A DNA stretch of 32,523 nucleotides from CAYOOT01 sp964405665 (GCA_964405665.1 CAYOOT010000023.1:1-32523); one strand, 5' to 3'; counted from the first letter of the stretch, positions 1 through 8,710 are shown. Numbers and translations are program-made. Notes: generated by a model from the sequence alone, not told the origin.

Positions 1-202
1 TTCCTGCCAAATTTTTATTCGCAAAATTCAAGAAATCACGGATATCTTCACCATAGATAGCTGATTCTCCGCTTAAAGGAATGGAAACACCTATTTTTAA
101 GGTAGTGTTATCAGCCCGAAGATTTGCTGGATAAGTTAATAAACTGATAAGTAGATATGAAAAAATTAAGGGCAGAAATTTAAAAAAATTTAGGAGTGTC
201 AT
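1..202 (-). CDS. ABC transporter solute-binding protein, branched-chain amino acid type (partial)
   Basis: Only the first 67 codons are inside the window; the gene runs off the left edge. It opens with ATG at 202. Residues 1-30 form a signal peptide: a short Lys-containing start, a hydrophobic stretch (FLPLIFSYLLISLLTYPA) and a likely cleavage near the Ala-Asn-Leu-Arg-Ala segment. Directly after it comes IGVSIPLSGESAIYGEDIRD, which fits the start of type I periplasmic binding proteins of the Leu/Ile/Val-binding (Peripla_BP_6) family. Proteins of this family bind amino acids or similar small solutes outside the membrane and deliver them to an ABC importer. The ligand cannot be told from this fragment. 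It is divergent from the large gene that starts at 355. Confidence 0.8.
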   Translation of the reverse strand, partial: MTLLNFFKFLPLIFSYLLISLLTYPANLRADNTTLKIGVSIPLSGESAIYGEDIRDFLNFANKNLAG

Positions 203-354
203 ATTGATTTTAAGAAAACCACTACTAAGAAGTCTTGTCAATGTTCTTAAGCTTTTAAATTTTATCTAACTCACTAAATTCAATGAATTTTTTACTTAAC
301 GTTTAAGCTTTGATCGGCCATAACAAACTTAAGCTTCTTATATTAAAAGGTTTT

Positions 355-3075
355 ATGCCTCAACCCGGCGCAGCGAATAAGCAAGAAAAAGCAAAATTAC
401 CGGCCCCTGTCCCGGCAGCAGTTCCTCCTCCCGCTGGAGTTAACATGTTGCCTTCTTCCGATATAGAAAATCCAGAAGAAGAAGTAAAAAGAAAAATTGA
501 TTATCGTGCTGACCTAATAGAAAAAAGAGGAGCAAATATTATTGTTCAAATCGAAGAGTTAAATGATGAAAACATTAATCAACTAGGCAATAATTTACTG
601 CACAGACTATTAAAAAATTATGGGGATAAATCAATTAATAATATTTTTCTTAAAGCAGAAGAAGAAAGAAATTTTCAAAGGTTAAATAATGCAATAACAA
701 AACTCTCAGAAAGCAAACAATTTGAAGTAAGCAACTCCAATATGGATATTCTCAGAAATACATTAGAATTATCTGCTGAAAAAAAACTACCCGTACTTTT
801 AAAATCCATTTTAGAAATAATAAAATCAACAGATGTTATTGATCAAATATTTTGTCCGTTGTCTCAAGAAAAAAAACTAAAGTTAAAAAAAGATTTAATC
901 AGCTATTTTACAGAAGTCTCACTAAAATCAGAATCTTTATTTGATCAACCTTATTTAAAAACTATCGCTGACAGGAAATTTATAGAAAATCTTAATTTAG
1001 AAGCCCCTGACATACAAAAGATATCTGATGCCCTGAATCAAAATCAATCAATTATTTCCATCAAAGCAAATATTAAAAATATCAATGCACAAAGACTTTC
1101 TCCGGAAGAAAAAAAGAATAGTATTTTGCAAGAACAACTAAAGCTATTAAAAAATCCTACTTTGTTTGCCTTCAGCTTATTATTAAATGCGGGTAAAGCT
1201 GAAACTATTATTCAGGAAACAGTTCCCCTGGCAGTAAAAAAATACAATAAGTCCCTAACTCAATTAAAAGAAAAAATTAATGAATATAAATCTAATCCTG
1301 AAAAGATCGATCTCGATTTATTCATTGATAATCACGAAAGAAGCGAATCGGCTTTACGCGCAATTATCACTTGTAACAAAATTGCTAAGGTAGAAATTGA
1401 AGCTGAAATATTAAAAATTGAATTAAACCCTCAAAGCATTCAAATTATACTAAAATATTATGCAGAAAACAAATCTTTAAGCAAAGATCTACTTAAGCAA
1501 ATAGTAAGCAATAAAATTAAGCTAGATCAGCTTAAAAATCCTGATGACTTTTTTTCAGGAATTCCAAATTTAATAAGTCAAAGAAATATTGCCAATGATC
1601 AGTTAATAGCTTTGTTATTATTTACCAATCAAAAAGTGTCTAACAATTTGGAGAATTCCCAATCTAATCTTTTTATCTTAAATAAAAAATTGCAAGATGA
1701 AGTTATTAGCCACATTCCTGTTAAAGACCTAGTTGCGATGTTTAATACAGTTTTTGAAAAAATTGTTTCCTCAAATGACAACAAAGAACAGTATAATCTT
1801 GCAAAACTTTCCAGATTATTGCTTCATCAAATAAGCAACCGAGGGAGTATTCATCTGGTTGATAATTTGAATTCCAATATAGATCAGCTGATTTATAATA
1901 ATCAAATTGGTACCGACGCCAGAAAAGAATTTGTTAAAGAAAAAATTAATACTCAAAGTATTTTGATAAGTAAGCAAGCTATTATCTTTCTTGCACTAGC
2001 AAGAGCAGGAGTACCTCAGGCGATACGAGGATTGGATAAGATAAAATTAGAGCTAGTCAACCATTGGCAAAAAGCGTTTGATGATGAAAAGCTGCCTTTG
2101 GGTCTGAAGTTTGAAATCGCTCAAGGGATTAATCAAATCTTAGGAATTCAACCGCTAGCTACCAATTCACAACCAAATATTTCCGCGATGCAAAATATTA
2201 ATAAATTATTGCCACAATTATATGCTTCCTCACTATCTTCCGAAGAAAAATTTAACGCTTTGGGTATTATTTCAAGGATGATCGAAATGGATTACGTTGC
2301 CATGTATCAAATAGATCCCAATCATCTTTATCAGTTTTTTCAAGATCAGAATTTGAATGAAGATATTAGAACCAGAGCAGCATCCATTTTATCATATAAT
2401 ATACAGACAGATAAACATCCCTTCGAGCTTACTGAAAAACGTCTGGAAGTATTTAGGAAAAGTTTATCCAATCCAAACTCCAACGAAGAATTACAATTAG
2501 CTAGCTTGAGAATTTATAATGAAATCTTCTACAAAGTAGATTGGTCAAAACAAAAAATTGAAATGAATCACCTAGTAGAGGCTTTAATTGAAAAGGTTTT
2601 CGACCCCAATATTACAACTGCTGTAAAAGAAAAGCTTTTAGTTTTATTAGAAAAAGATTTGATCATAGAAAATTTACGTGCCCTTTCTAATAAAGAAAAT
2701 AACACGATTAACAAAATAATAGATCAATTGAAAATATATCCTGAGGCGGTAAAGGATGTGAAAAATAACTATCAATTAACGACTGCCTGCCTCCAAGTAA
2801 TCTTAAAAATTTACCCCGAGAACAGAAAGAATGAAGTTCTGGAGCAAACAAAAGATCTGATAAGTATATTATACCAACTCTCAAAAACTCCCGAATATGA
2901 TACTGCTGAGGATGCGATAATAATCCTAACCTTTGCTCTTCAAAACAATTTTAAAAAAGAAATTAATAAGTTTTTTGATGAGAAGATAAAAGAAGCTGAG
3001 AAAAACAAAATAGATACAGAAAAATGGAGAGAATTTAAATCATTTCTCAATGAGATACCTATTCCACCACCCTAA
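355..3075 (+). CDS. Unknown 906-residue helical (solenoid-like) protein with proline-rich ends
   Basis: I do not recognise this protein. An upstream in-frame TTG exists at 310, but ATG 355 is preferred because AAAAGG lies at 345-350, 4 nt before it. Residues 1-35 are Pro/Ala-rich (LPAPVPAAVPPPAG) and look disordered, and the chain ends in PIPIPPP-like residues. The rest is Lys/Glu/Asn/Leu-rich and predicted helical by eye. From about residue 600 to 890 it has paired-helix blocks of the kind seen in HEAT/ARM solenoids (IRTRAASILSYNI, ELQLASLRIYNEIF, AVKEKLLVLLEKDLI). There is no signal peptide, membrane segment or catalytic motif that I can see, so it is probably cytoplasmic and perhaps a scaffold (inference). 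Its stop directly abuts the stop of the convergent Cys-rich gene, with no spacer. Confidence 0.75.
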   Translation: MPQPGAANKQEKAKLPAPVPAAVPPPAGVNMLPSSDIENPEEEVKRKIDYRADLIEKRGANIIVQIEELNDENINQLGNNLLHRLLKNYGDKSINNIFLKAEEERNFQRLNNAITKLSESKQFEVSNSNMDILRNTLELSAEKKLPVLLKSILEIIKSTDVIDQIFCPLSQEKKLKLKKDLISYFTEVSLKSESLFDQPYLKTIADRKFIENLNLEAPDIQKISDALNQNQSIISIKANIKNINAQRLSPEEKKNSILQEQLKLLKNPTLFAFSLLLNAGKAETIIQETVPLAVKKYNKSLTQLKEKINEYKSNPEKIDLDLFIDNHERSESALRAIITCNKIAKVEIEAEILKIELNPQSIQIILKYYAENKSLSKDLLKQIVSNKIKLDQLKNPDDFFSGIPNLISQRNIANDQLIALLLFTNQKVSNNLENSQSNLFILNKKLQDEVISHIPVKDLVAMFNTVFEKIVSSNDNKEQYNLAKLSRLLLHQISNRGSIHLVDNLNSNIDQLIYNNQIGTDARKEFVKEKINTQSILISKQAIIFLALARAGVPQAIRGLDKIKLELVNHWQKAFDDEKLPLGLKFEIAQGINQILGIQPLATNSQPNISAMQNINKLLPQLYASSLSSEEKFNALGIISRMIEMDYVAMYQIDPNHLYQFFQDQNLNEDIRTRAASILSYNIQTDKHPFELTEKRLEVFRKSLSNPNSNEELQLASLRIYNEIFYKVDWSKQKIEMNHLVEALIEKVFDPNITTAVKEKLLVLLEKDLIIENLRALSNKENNTINKIIDQLKIYPEAVKDVKNNYQLTTACLQVILKIYPENRKNEVLEQTKDLISILYQLSKTPEYDTAEDAIIILTFALQNNFKKEINKFFDEKIKEAEKNKIDTEKWREFKSFLNEIPIPPP

Positions 3076-4779
3076 CTATTGCCGAAATTCTTGCTGATAA
3101 CAATTTTCACAATACCTAATGGGATTATTCAAAGCAAAAGAAGTAAGTATTTCTTGATTACATTTCGCACAGTTATTTTTTATTAATTTACGTCGAGGAC
3201 GGCTATTTAATCTGTTTAAATGCCGAATGTCCGGGTGAATTCGCGGCAGAGGAATTTCAAATTTTTTCAAGAAATCATATTCCAGCTTGCTATAACGAAA
3301 AAGTCTGCCACTTATTTCACAACAAATGGCTTTTTCTAAAATCTGTAGATCAAGCTCATTAATTGAATCCGGTATTTTACTAGCTAGTAAAGTTTCTATT
3401 TTAGGCTCAGGGTTTTTATACTCTGACCACTTGAAGCCTTTGGCAACTGCTTCTTCTTTAGTCAAAGGATAAAATTCCTGGGCAACCGTTTCATTGTATC
3501 CAAAATCCGAAAAACAGGAAGGAAAAAACTCTCCCCAATGGTCTTGTTCAATTAAATTGGAAATAATTTTGTTTAACAACTTAGTATATTCAGTAACAGA
3601 ATATTTCTTATTAAGTATACAATAATTCTGATGCCGCAATCCCACACAAGCAAATAAATCACTAACTCCCCTAGAACAAAGTAGTGAATAATAAACTGAA
3701 CTGGCCGAAGAATAAACATAATAACAGCAAGCAATATTTTGCGCTTCAGCCCCTACGGCTGCTGAATTATAAACCAGAGAGGTATTTTCTCCCCACATAT
3801 TATGATCAAGACAATCTGTTCCGCCCATTAAAATATTGGTACAATACAAACAATCCCGACAGTCCCGGCAATCAAAACATTGGAAGCAATCCTTACAATT
3901 ATTTAAATTATCTCCACTGACATTTTCGTTTCTTAGTCCATGAATTGCTTTTGTAGGAAGTGTTGTAAAAAATTCACTGACTTTTGATTTCATTACCTGC
4001 AAAGCACTAGAGCTTGCTAAATTAAATGATTTTAACTTTTGATAATAGTCTTGCTGCGAATAAGGCTGATTAAAAATATGAAATTCTTTATTGGACAAAT
4101 TGGCACAAGCAAAGCAATTCTTACAGCCAACACAATCAGTGAGAAACCAAGAAGAGCTGCAAGTATTACAAAATTTGGAAAAAAATAATTGATAACAATT
4201 ATTGCAATTTACACATTCATAACAAAGCTCCGAATATTGCAATGAAAGAAAATCAAAACAATTTTTTAAATGAGAAAAAGTCTCTCCGTAACAACAATCA
4301 ATCGATTGCTCTCCATCAAAAACCAAATAAGAATTTTTCAGCTTGTAATTATCATTGGTATAATCTGAATTTTCGTTTTCACCTAAAATCATCAAGCCCA
4401 GTTTAGGAACCGCTTTCCAAAGCTGATATAATTGATCTAAAAAATTTTTGTCTTCTTGAAAATCCTGTCCATAATCTACTGGACTCCATTTGTCACTCCA
4501 GTAACAAGCCGGACAATAGACCGAATCTGTTTTATCTGCCGAATAAAGGCAAATCATGCTTTTTCGGCATAAAGAACACTCTCTTTTATAAAGTTTTCTT
4601 TGATTGCGCATGGCCAAACGCCGCTGTTGACGGCAATCAGGACAAATCTTCGGTAAAGGTATTTTAGAACTTTTAGGAACTTGATATTTAGTAATTAGAT
4701 TTAAGGAAATTTTATCAATTAATTTTTCTTCATGAGGATGAATGTCAAATGGCGATTGGCAACGTTTGCAAATAATCAT
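3076..4779 (-). CDS. Multi-CxxC zinc-binding protein of candidate-phylum type
   Basis: This 567-residue protein starts at ATG 4779 (a GTG lies two codons upstream at 4785). The N-terminus has four Cys pairs (C4/C7, C46/C49, C68/C71, C89/C92) that look like zinc ribbons, including CPDCRQQRR. A Cys-rich core spans about residues 160-390. It contains seven cysteines spaced exactly three apart (295-313) and two copies of a pattern ending N-K-x-[FY]-x-I-[FL]-N-x-x-Y-S-x-x-[DE]-Y (about 230-245 and 385-398), suggesting an internal duplication. Two more CxxC knuckles (CAKC, CENC) close the C-terminus. From memory, proteins with the same N-terminal ribbon, a WWSDKWD/YWSDKW motif and a Cys-rich core are frequent in Patescibacteria, where they are annotated as hypothetical. 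No enzymatic motif is seen. Metal binding is likely; function is unknown. Confidence 0.8.
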   Translation of the reverse strand: MIICKRCQSPFDIHPHEEKLIDKISLNLITKYQVPKSSKIPLPKICPDCRQQRRLAMRNQRKLYKRECSLCRKSMICLYSADKTDSVYCPACYWSDKWSPVDYGQDFQEDKNFLDQLYQLWKAVPKLGLMILGENENSDYTNDNYKLKNSYLVFDGEQSIDCCYGETFSHLKNCFDFLSLQYSELCYECVNCNNCYQLFFSKFCNTCSSSWFLTDCVGCKNCFACANLSNKEFHIFNQPYSQQDYYQKLKSFNLASSSALQVMKSKVSEFFTTLPTKAIHGLRNENVSGDNLNNCKDCFQCFDCRDCRDCLYCTNILMGGTDCLDHNMWGENTSLVYNSAAVGAEAQNIACCYYVYSSASSVYYSLLCSRGVSDLFACVGLRHQNYCILNKKYSVTEYTKLLNKIISNLIEQDHWGEFFPSCFSDFGYNETVAQEFYPLTKEEAVAKGFKWSEYKNPEPKIETLLASKIPDSINELDLQILEKAICCEISGRLFRYSKLEYDFLKKFEIPLPRIHPDIRHLNRLNSRPRRKLIKNNCAKCNQEILTSFALNNPIRYCENCYQQEFRQ

Positions 4780-4863
4780 TTTCACATCAAACTATTAAAA
4801 TACTTTGCAAGTTGCGGACGAGGACGTCCGCGGTCCAGATAATCATTGATTACATCAATCTGG

Positions 4864-6075
4864 TTAGGCCGGCAAAAGTCGGACCTCACAAAGCGGTGCA
4901 AAAGAATATTTGGCAATTAAATCTTCCAATGATTTTCTCTTGATATTTTTAATCTTCGCCAGTTCGTCTGCGGTAGATAAGTATTTCTTACAGTAAGTCC
5001 AATCTGATCCAATAGACATTAAGCGACGCATTGAACTTTCGCCTTGCAAAACCACTCTTGTTGCATATTTAGTCACTGCTTGTTCCAGTTCTTGCTCGCT
5101 AAATGCTAGTGGACTATTCATAATTTTTTTCATGCGACTGGAAACTTCCTCCAAGTTCTCAGGAGAGCAACTGGCAAAACCGACTGCAATTCCTGTCCCA
5201 TCCATTTCGTTGGTATCAATCGAAGCACTATCGACTAAGCCTTTATCCACCAATTCCCAATAAACTTTGGAACTGGTACTATCCCCTAAAATCACAGACA
5301 ATATGTCTGCCGCGTATTTTTCTTCTTCCTGCGCGCTCGGTGAAGATCCAACCAAACAAAGTTGGGCTCTTTGAATGGATTCTTTATAAATAGTTTTTTG
5401 GGAGGCTTGAGGTAAATTTGGCTTTAGCTCCCGAGTAGTTTTTATATCTTGCCAATCTCCGCAATAGCTTTCAGCATTCGCTACAAACTCTTCCCAACTA
5501 AAGTTTCCACTTGCTGCAAGAACTAGATTTGAAGGTGAATAACGTTTATTAAAATAATTGCGCATCTGCTCTGAACTAAGATTGCTGATGCTTTCTGTTG
5601 TTCCGAGCACAGAGTTTCCGGCAGGATGTTTTCCAAAAAATTCTTTCATCGCCGCTTCAAACACAACATGGCTCGGGCGGTCTTGATAAAGGGCAATTTC
5701 TTCTAAAATTACCTTTTTTTCCATATCAAATTCTTCTTGCACCAAAGCAGGACGGAGCATATCCGAAAATAAATCAAGAGCGGCTAAAAAATTCTCGGGC
5801 AATATCGCTGCATAATAAACGGTGTTTTCTTCAGAAGTATAGGCATTGGCTTGTGCTCCTAAGGAAGCAAGCTCATAATTAATCTCAATGGCAGTGCGTT
5901 TCTTGGTTCCTTTAAACATCATGTGTTCAAGAAAATGGGAAACTCCCGCAACTTCCGGAGATTCATCTCTAGAACCGGTACGAACAAAAAACCCCAGAGC
6001 AGAACTCACAGCGGACAATCTTTGTTCACCGATTATGGTAAGGCCATTTTTTAAAACGAGATGTTGAAATTTCAC
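4864..6075 (-). CDS. M16 family zinc metallopeptidase, active subunit
   Basis: Residues 47-51 read HFLEH, the inverted zinc motif HxxEH of M16 peptidases (pitrilysin, mitochondrial processing peptidase beta, PqqF). The third ligand is expected in VILEEI at about 122-127, at the usual distance of about 75 residues. The 403-residue length fits one M16 subunit with two homologous halves. The start is GTG at 6075, overlapping the TGA stop of the preceding M16 gene by 4 nt, so the two are translationally coupled. Known bacterial pairs of this type form a heterodimer in which one partner carries the zinc. No signal peptide is visible, so it probably acts in the cytoplasm. The substrate is unknown. 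Confidence 0.92.
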   Translation of the reverse strand: MKFQHLVLKNGLTIIGEQRLSAVSSALGFFVRTGSRDESPEVAGVSHFLEHMMFKGTKKRTAIEINYELASLGAQANAYTSEENTVYYAAILPENFLAALDLFSDMLRPALVQEEFDMEKKVILEEIALYQDRPSHVVFEAAMKEFFGKHPAGNSVLGTTESISNLSSEQMRNYFNKRYSPSNLVLAASGNFSWEEFVANAESYCGDWQDIKTTRELKPNLPQASQKTIYKESIQRAQLCLVGSSPSAQEEEKYAADILSVILGDSTSSKVYWELVDKGLVDSASIDTNEMDGTGIAVGFASCSPENLEEVSSRMKKIMNSPLAFSEQELEQAVTKYATRVVLQGESSMRRLMSIGSDWTYCKKYLSTADELAKIKNIKRKSLEDLIAKYSFAPLCEVRLLPA

Positions 6076-7316
6076 AATGCAAACTCCACTTTTTTTGGTC
6101 CCAAAGTCACTAAAGTAATTGCTGCAACGGGGAATTCTTTTTGAAATCTGACAATATCTTGATTAGTAACCAGATCTATTCCCGCTTTGATTTCTTCCAA
6201 TTCTCTTAATCTTCCCAGGTTCCACCAATCATTAACCAATGAGGAGGCACGCACGGAACTTGTTTCGCTATGCATGATCAAAGAAGATTTAAGCTCTGTT
6301 TTTGCCCGTTTTAATTCTTCCTCACTGACTCCTGCAACCAGTCCTTTCATCTGCTCTAGCATTACATCCAGAGTCAGTTGGGCATTATCCGGTGTAGTTC
6401 CGGCATAAGCAAATACTGCACCGCGTTTTCTGGCCGCACTATGTGAGGCTCCGACACGATAAACCAATCCGCGTTTTTCTCTTACTTCGATAAAAAGTCT
6501 TCCCGCCATGCCACCAGATAAAACCGAATTAGCAACTCGGGCCACATAGTAATCAGGATGCTCAAAAGAAATACTGGGATAAGCAAAAGCAATTTGCACT
6601 TGTTGAGTATCTTGTTCTAAATAATGATAAGCTGATTTTGTCGGTAACGCCGGAACAGCAATTGGTTCTTTCTTCGCAGACCAAGAGCTGAAACACTTTT
6701 TTACTTGATCTTCAAGTTCAGTCCATTTGAATTGACCGGCTACGGCAATTACAATCTCTCCTGCTTTTACTTCCTTAGAATAATATTCTTTTATTTCTTT
6801 AGTTCCAGTGGCCTTCAGTCCTTTTTCTGTCCCATATTGCGAACGTCCAAAAGGATAAGGATAAAAATACTGAGCAAGCTCATTCATCGCTTTGGATGAA
6901 GGCTCATCTTCTAAGGCCAGAATATCCTGTAGGGCCATTTCGCGCACATTTTCGATATCACTTTCAGGAAAAGTCGGTTCAAAAATAACAGTTGAATAAA
7001 GTTCAATTGCCCTTAATAAATTCTCCGCTAAAAGAGAACAAGAAAAACTGGAGACTTCTATCCCAGCAGAATGACTTCGATGGGCACCAATTTTATCAAA
7101 TTCTGAGGAAAGTTCCTTACTATTGTATTTGCCTGCTCCTTTAAAAAGCAGTTCTACTAGCAAAATACTTAAACCCTCCTTTCCTTGGGGATCCACGGCA
7201 CAACCAGCAGGAAACAAAATAGACAAAGAAGCAGAAGAAACTCCCTCTAATTCTTCAGCTAAAAGTGTCACCCCATTACCAAAGTTTTTAGTATAAAATT
7301 TTTGTTCTTTGGCCAT
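6072..7316 (-). CDS. M16 family peptidase-like protein, inactive subunit
   Basis: This 414-residue protein aligns with the M16 fold, but where the zinc motif should be (residues 51-55) it has I-L-L-V-E instead of H-x-x-E-H, so it cannot bind zinc there. It keeps the C-terminal substrate-binding signature of the non-catalytic subunit (GGMAGRLFIEVREKRGLVY, about residues 270-290), as in the alpha subunit of mitochondrial processing peptidase. It is the first gene of a two-gene operon and overlaps the active subunit by 4 nt, which supports a heterodimer. The start at 7316 faces the zinc-ribbon gene across a short shared upstream region. I see no clear Shine-Dalgarno sequence. Confidence 0.88.
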   Translation of the reverse strand: MAKEQKFYTKNFGNGVTLLAEELEGVSSASLSILFPAGCAVDPQGKEGLSILLVELLFKGAGKYNSKELSSEFDKIGAHRSHSAGIEVSSFSCSLLAENLLRAIELYSTVIFEPTFPESDIENVREMALQDILALEDEPSSKAMNELAQYFYPYPFGRSQYGTEKGLKATGTKEIKEYYSKEVKAGEIVIAVAGQFKWTELEDQVKKCFSSWSAKKEPIAVPALPTKSAYHYLEQDTQQVQIAFAYPSISFEHPDYYVARVANSVLSGGMAGRLFIEVREKRGLVYRVGASHSAARKRGAVFAYAGTTPDNAQLTLDVMLEQMKGLVAGVSEEELKRAKTELKSSLIMHSETSSVRASSLVNDWWNLGRLRELEEIKAGIDLVTNQDIVRFQKEFPVAAITLVTLGPKKVEFAL

Positions 7317-7360
7317 TGATTCTCTAACTCAGTGTGTATATGCTAATCACAATTAATTAT

Positions 7361-7657
7361 ATGCCAAATATCCTAAATTGCTTCAATTGTAAAACACAAA
7401 TCCAATTGCCCGACGGAGCGGTCGCTCGCAGCGAAACCTGCGCTAAATGCAATGCTGATGTAAAAGTTTGTTATAACTGCAAACACTACGATCCCAAGAG
7501 CTACAATGAATGTCGTGAATCCATGGCAGAAAGAGTCTTGGATAAAGGTCGCAGAAATTTTTGTGACTATTTTTCGATCGGATCTAATAGTTTTGCTGGT
7601 AAGAGCACGGCTAAACAAGATGTGCTGAAAAAGTTGGATGATCTTTTTAAGAAGTAG
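7361..7657 (+). CDS. Small zinc-ribbon protein
   Basis: A 98-residue protein read from ATG 7361; in-frame starts also exist at 7334 (GTG) and 7340 (ATG), but the N-terminus beginning MPNILNCFNC fits relatives I recall. There are two Cys pairs at the N-terminus (CFNC, CAKC) and then CYNCKHYDP, a conserved ECRESMAERVLDKGRRNFCDYF block and a Lys-rich tail. The AERV-DK-R-NFCDYF block is typical of a small conserved hypothetical family found in several bacterial phyla. The Cys pattern implies one or two zinc ions. Its function is unknown. It ends 18 bases before a 101-bp inverted-repeat element that separates it from convergent mutM. Confidence 0.8.
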   Translation: MPNILNCFNCKTQIQLPDGAVARSETCAKCNADVKVCYNCKHYDPKSYNECRESMAERVLDKGRRNFCDYFSIGSNSFAGKSTAKQDVLKKLDDLFKK

Positions 7658-7674
7658 ATACTTACGGAGCTAAT

Positions 7675-7775
7675 AATAAGCGGACTAAAGTCCGCGCTCC
7701 GTACGACCCTAACTTACATTTAAGTTTTTTGTTTAAGAAAGATCCATTCGGAGCGCGGACTTTAGTCCGCTTATT
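7675..7775. repeat. 101-bp MITE-like inverted-repeat element, copy A
   Basis: The element has perfect 27-bp terminal inverted repeats (7675-7701 and 7749-7775). Each arm itself contains the small hairpin GCGGACTAAAGTCCGC. The 47-bp AT-rich centre is unique. It fills the gap between two convergent genes, and a T-run follows at 7781-7785. A second copy lies at 11870-11970 in the opposite orientation, with 6 mismatches over 101 bp. It could act as a bidirectional terminator (inference). No target-site duplication is evident. Confidence 0.9.
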
Positions 7776-7790
7776 ACCAAATTTTTGTTA

Positions 7791-8597
7791 CTACTCTTTC
7801 TGGCACTTTGCACAATAAAAAGTGCTTCTTCCTCCCTGCTTTACCCGAACAATTAACGAATTACATTTTTTACAAAGCTCCTTTTCACGATCATAGACCT
7901 GAAGAAATTTCTGATATTTACCGGTAAGACCATGAGCATCCTGAAAGTCAGAAAAAGTGGTGCCACAGTTTTTTATTGCTTGCGCTAAGATTTTTTTAGT
8001 TTGCAAATAAATTTCTTTAATTTCTTTTTCTTTAAGTTTGGAACAAAATTTAAAAGGAGAAACTCCGGCAGCAAACAAAATCTCGGAAGCATAAATATTG
8101 CCCACTCCTAGAATTTTATCTTGTCTCATTAGCCAGGTTTTTGTCGGTTGCTTGGCCTTAGAAATTAAAGCAGAAAAGGCATTGAAGGTGAATTCCTCTA
8201 ACGTTGGGTCCAAGCCTTTAGAAGGAATTTCTTCCCAAGAATCAAAAAATTCTACCGTACCAAACCGTCTTAAATCAACAAATTGCAATTTTTTCTTTTG
8301 CAATAATAATTCCATTCTTAAATGTTTGTTTTCTCCTTCCTTGAGTTCAGACACTTGGAGTCTTCCTGTCATTCGCAAATGGAATACTAAAAAAGAGTTT
8401 TTTTTGTTATTCCTTCTCAAACAAAGAACGATGTACTTCCCTTTTCGTCGGACATTTTCAATTTTAGTATCAGACAATTGGGCAATAAAAGAATGTTGCA
8501 GTTTTGGATCATAGGCCTGCACTGATTTGATCATTGAGCCTTTAATCAAAGGAAATAATTGGCGCACAACTGTTTCGACTTCGGGTAATTCCGGCAT
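7791..8597 (-). CDS. mutM: Formamidopyrimidine-DNA glycosylase
   Basis: This is a bifunctional base-excision repair enzyme that removes oxidised purines such as 8-oxoguanine and nicks the strand. The N-terminus MPELPEVETVVRQL contains the catalytic Pro2 and Glu3 and the conserved Glu6. RRKGKYIVL (about residues 51-59) carries the conserved DNA-contacting lysine. GVGNIYASEILFAAGVSPF is the helix-two-turn-helix, and the C-terminal zinc finger is CKKC-x16-CAKC with the GRSTFYC segment. The length of 268 residues is normal and all key residues are present. The start is ATG 8597, divergent from purM. There is no obvious Shine-Dalgarno sequence. Confidence 0.97.
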   Translation of the reverse strand: MPELPEVETVVRQLFPLIKGSMIKSVQAYDPKLQHSFIAQLSDTKIENVRRKGKYIVLCLRRNNKKNSFLVFHLRMTGRLQVSELKEGENKHLRMELLLQKKKLQFVDLRRFGTVEFFDSWEEIPSKGLDPTLEEFTFNAFSALISKAKQPTKTWLMRQDKILGVGNIYASEILFAAGVSPFKFCSKLKEKEIKEIYLQTKKILAQAIKNCGTTFSDFQDAHGLTGKYQKFLQVYDREKELCKKCNSLIVRVKQGGRSTFYCAKCQKE

Positions 8598-8641
8598 AAG
8601 GCTATGGAAATTGTATTGTTGAAAATTTTAAAACTTAATAG

Positions 8642-8695
8642 TATAGTTTTTTTTATAAAAAAACTATATCCTCCGAAGCCTTGGCGTAGGAGGAT
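8642..8695. repeat. Two adjacent hairpins in the mutM-purM divergent spacer
   Basis: An AT hairpin (about 12-bp stem, 8642-8668) is followed by a second palindrome, 8668-8695, with outer arms ATCCTCC/GGAGGAT and an inner GCC-TT-GGC stem. The second one ends 21 nt before the purM start and overlaps its putative -35. It may be a dispersed palindromic unit or a regulatory structure; I see only one copy here. Confidence 0.5.
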
Positions 8696-8710
8696 CTGTA
8701 TTAGCATAAT
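8681..8710 (+). promoter_or_regulatory. Candidate purM promoter, leaderless geometry
   Basis: TTGGCG (8681-8686) and CATAAT (8705-8710) are separated by 18 nt. The -10 ends 6 nt before the purM ATG, so transcription would start at or next to the start codon. There is no Shine-Dalgarno sequence at the right distance. Predicted by eye. Confidence 0.4.

Noticed and set aside
3684..3920. 78-codon plus-strand open frame inside the Cys-rich gene
   Set aside because: It is antisense to a well-supported coding gene, with an Asn/Tyr-rich composition caused by the Cys codons of the other strand.
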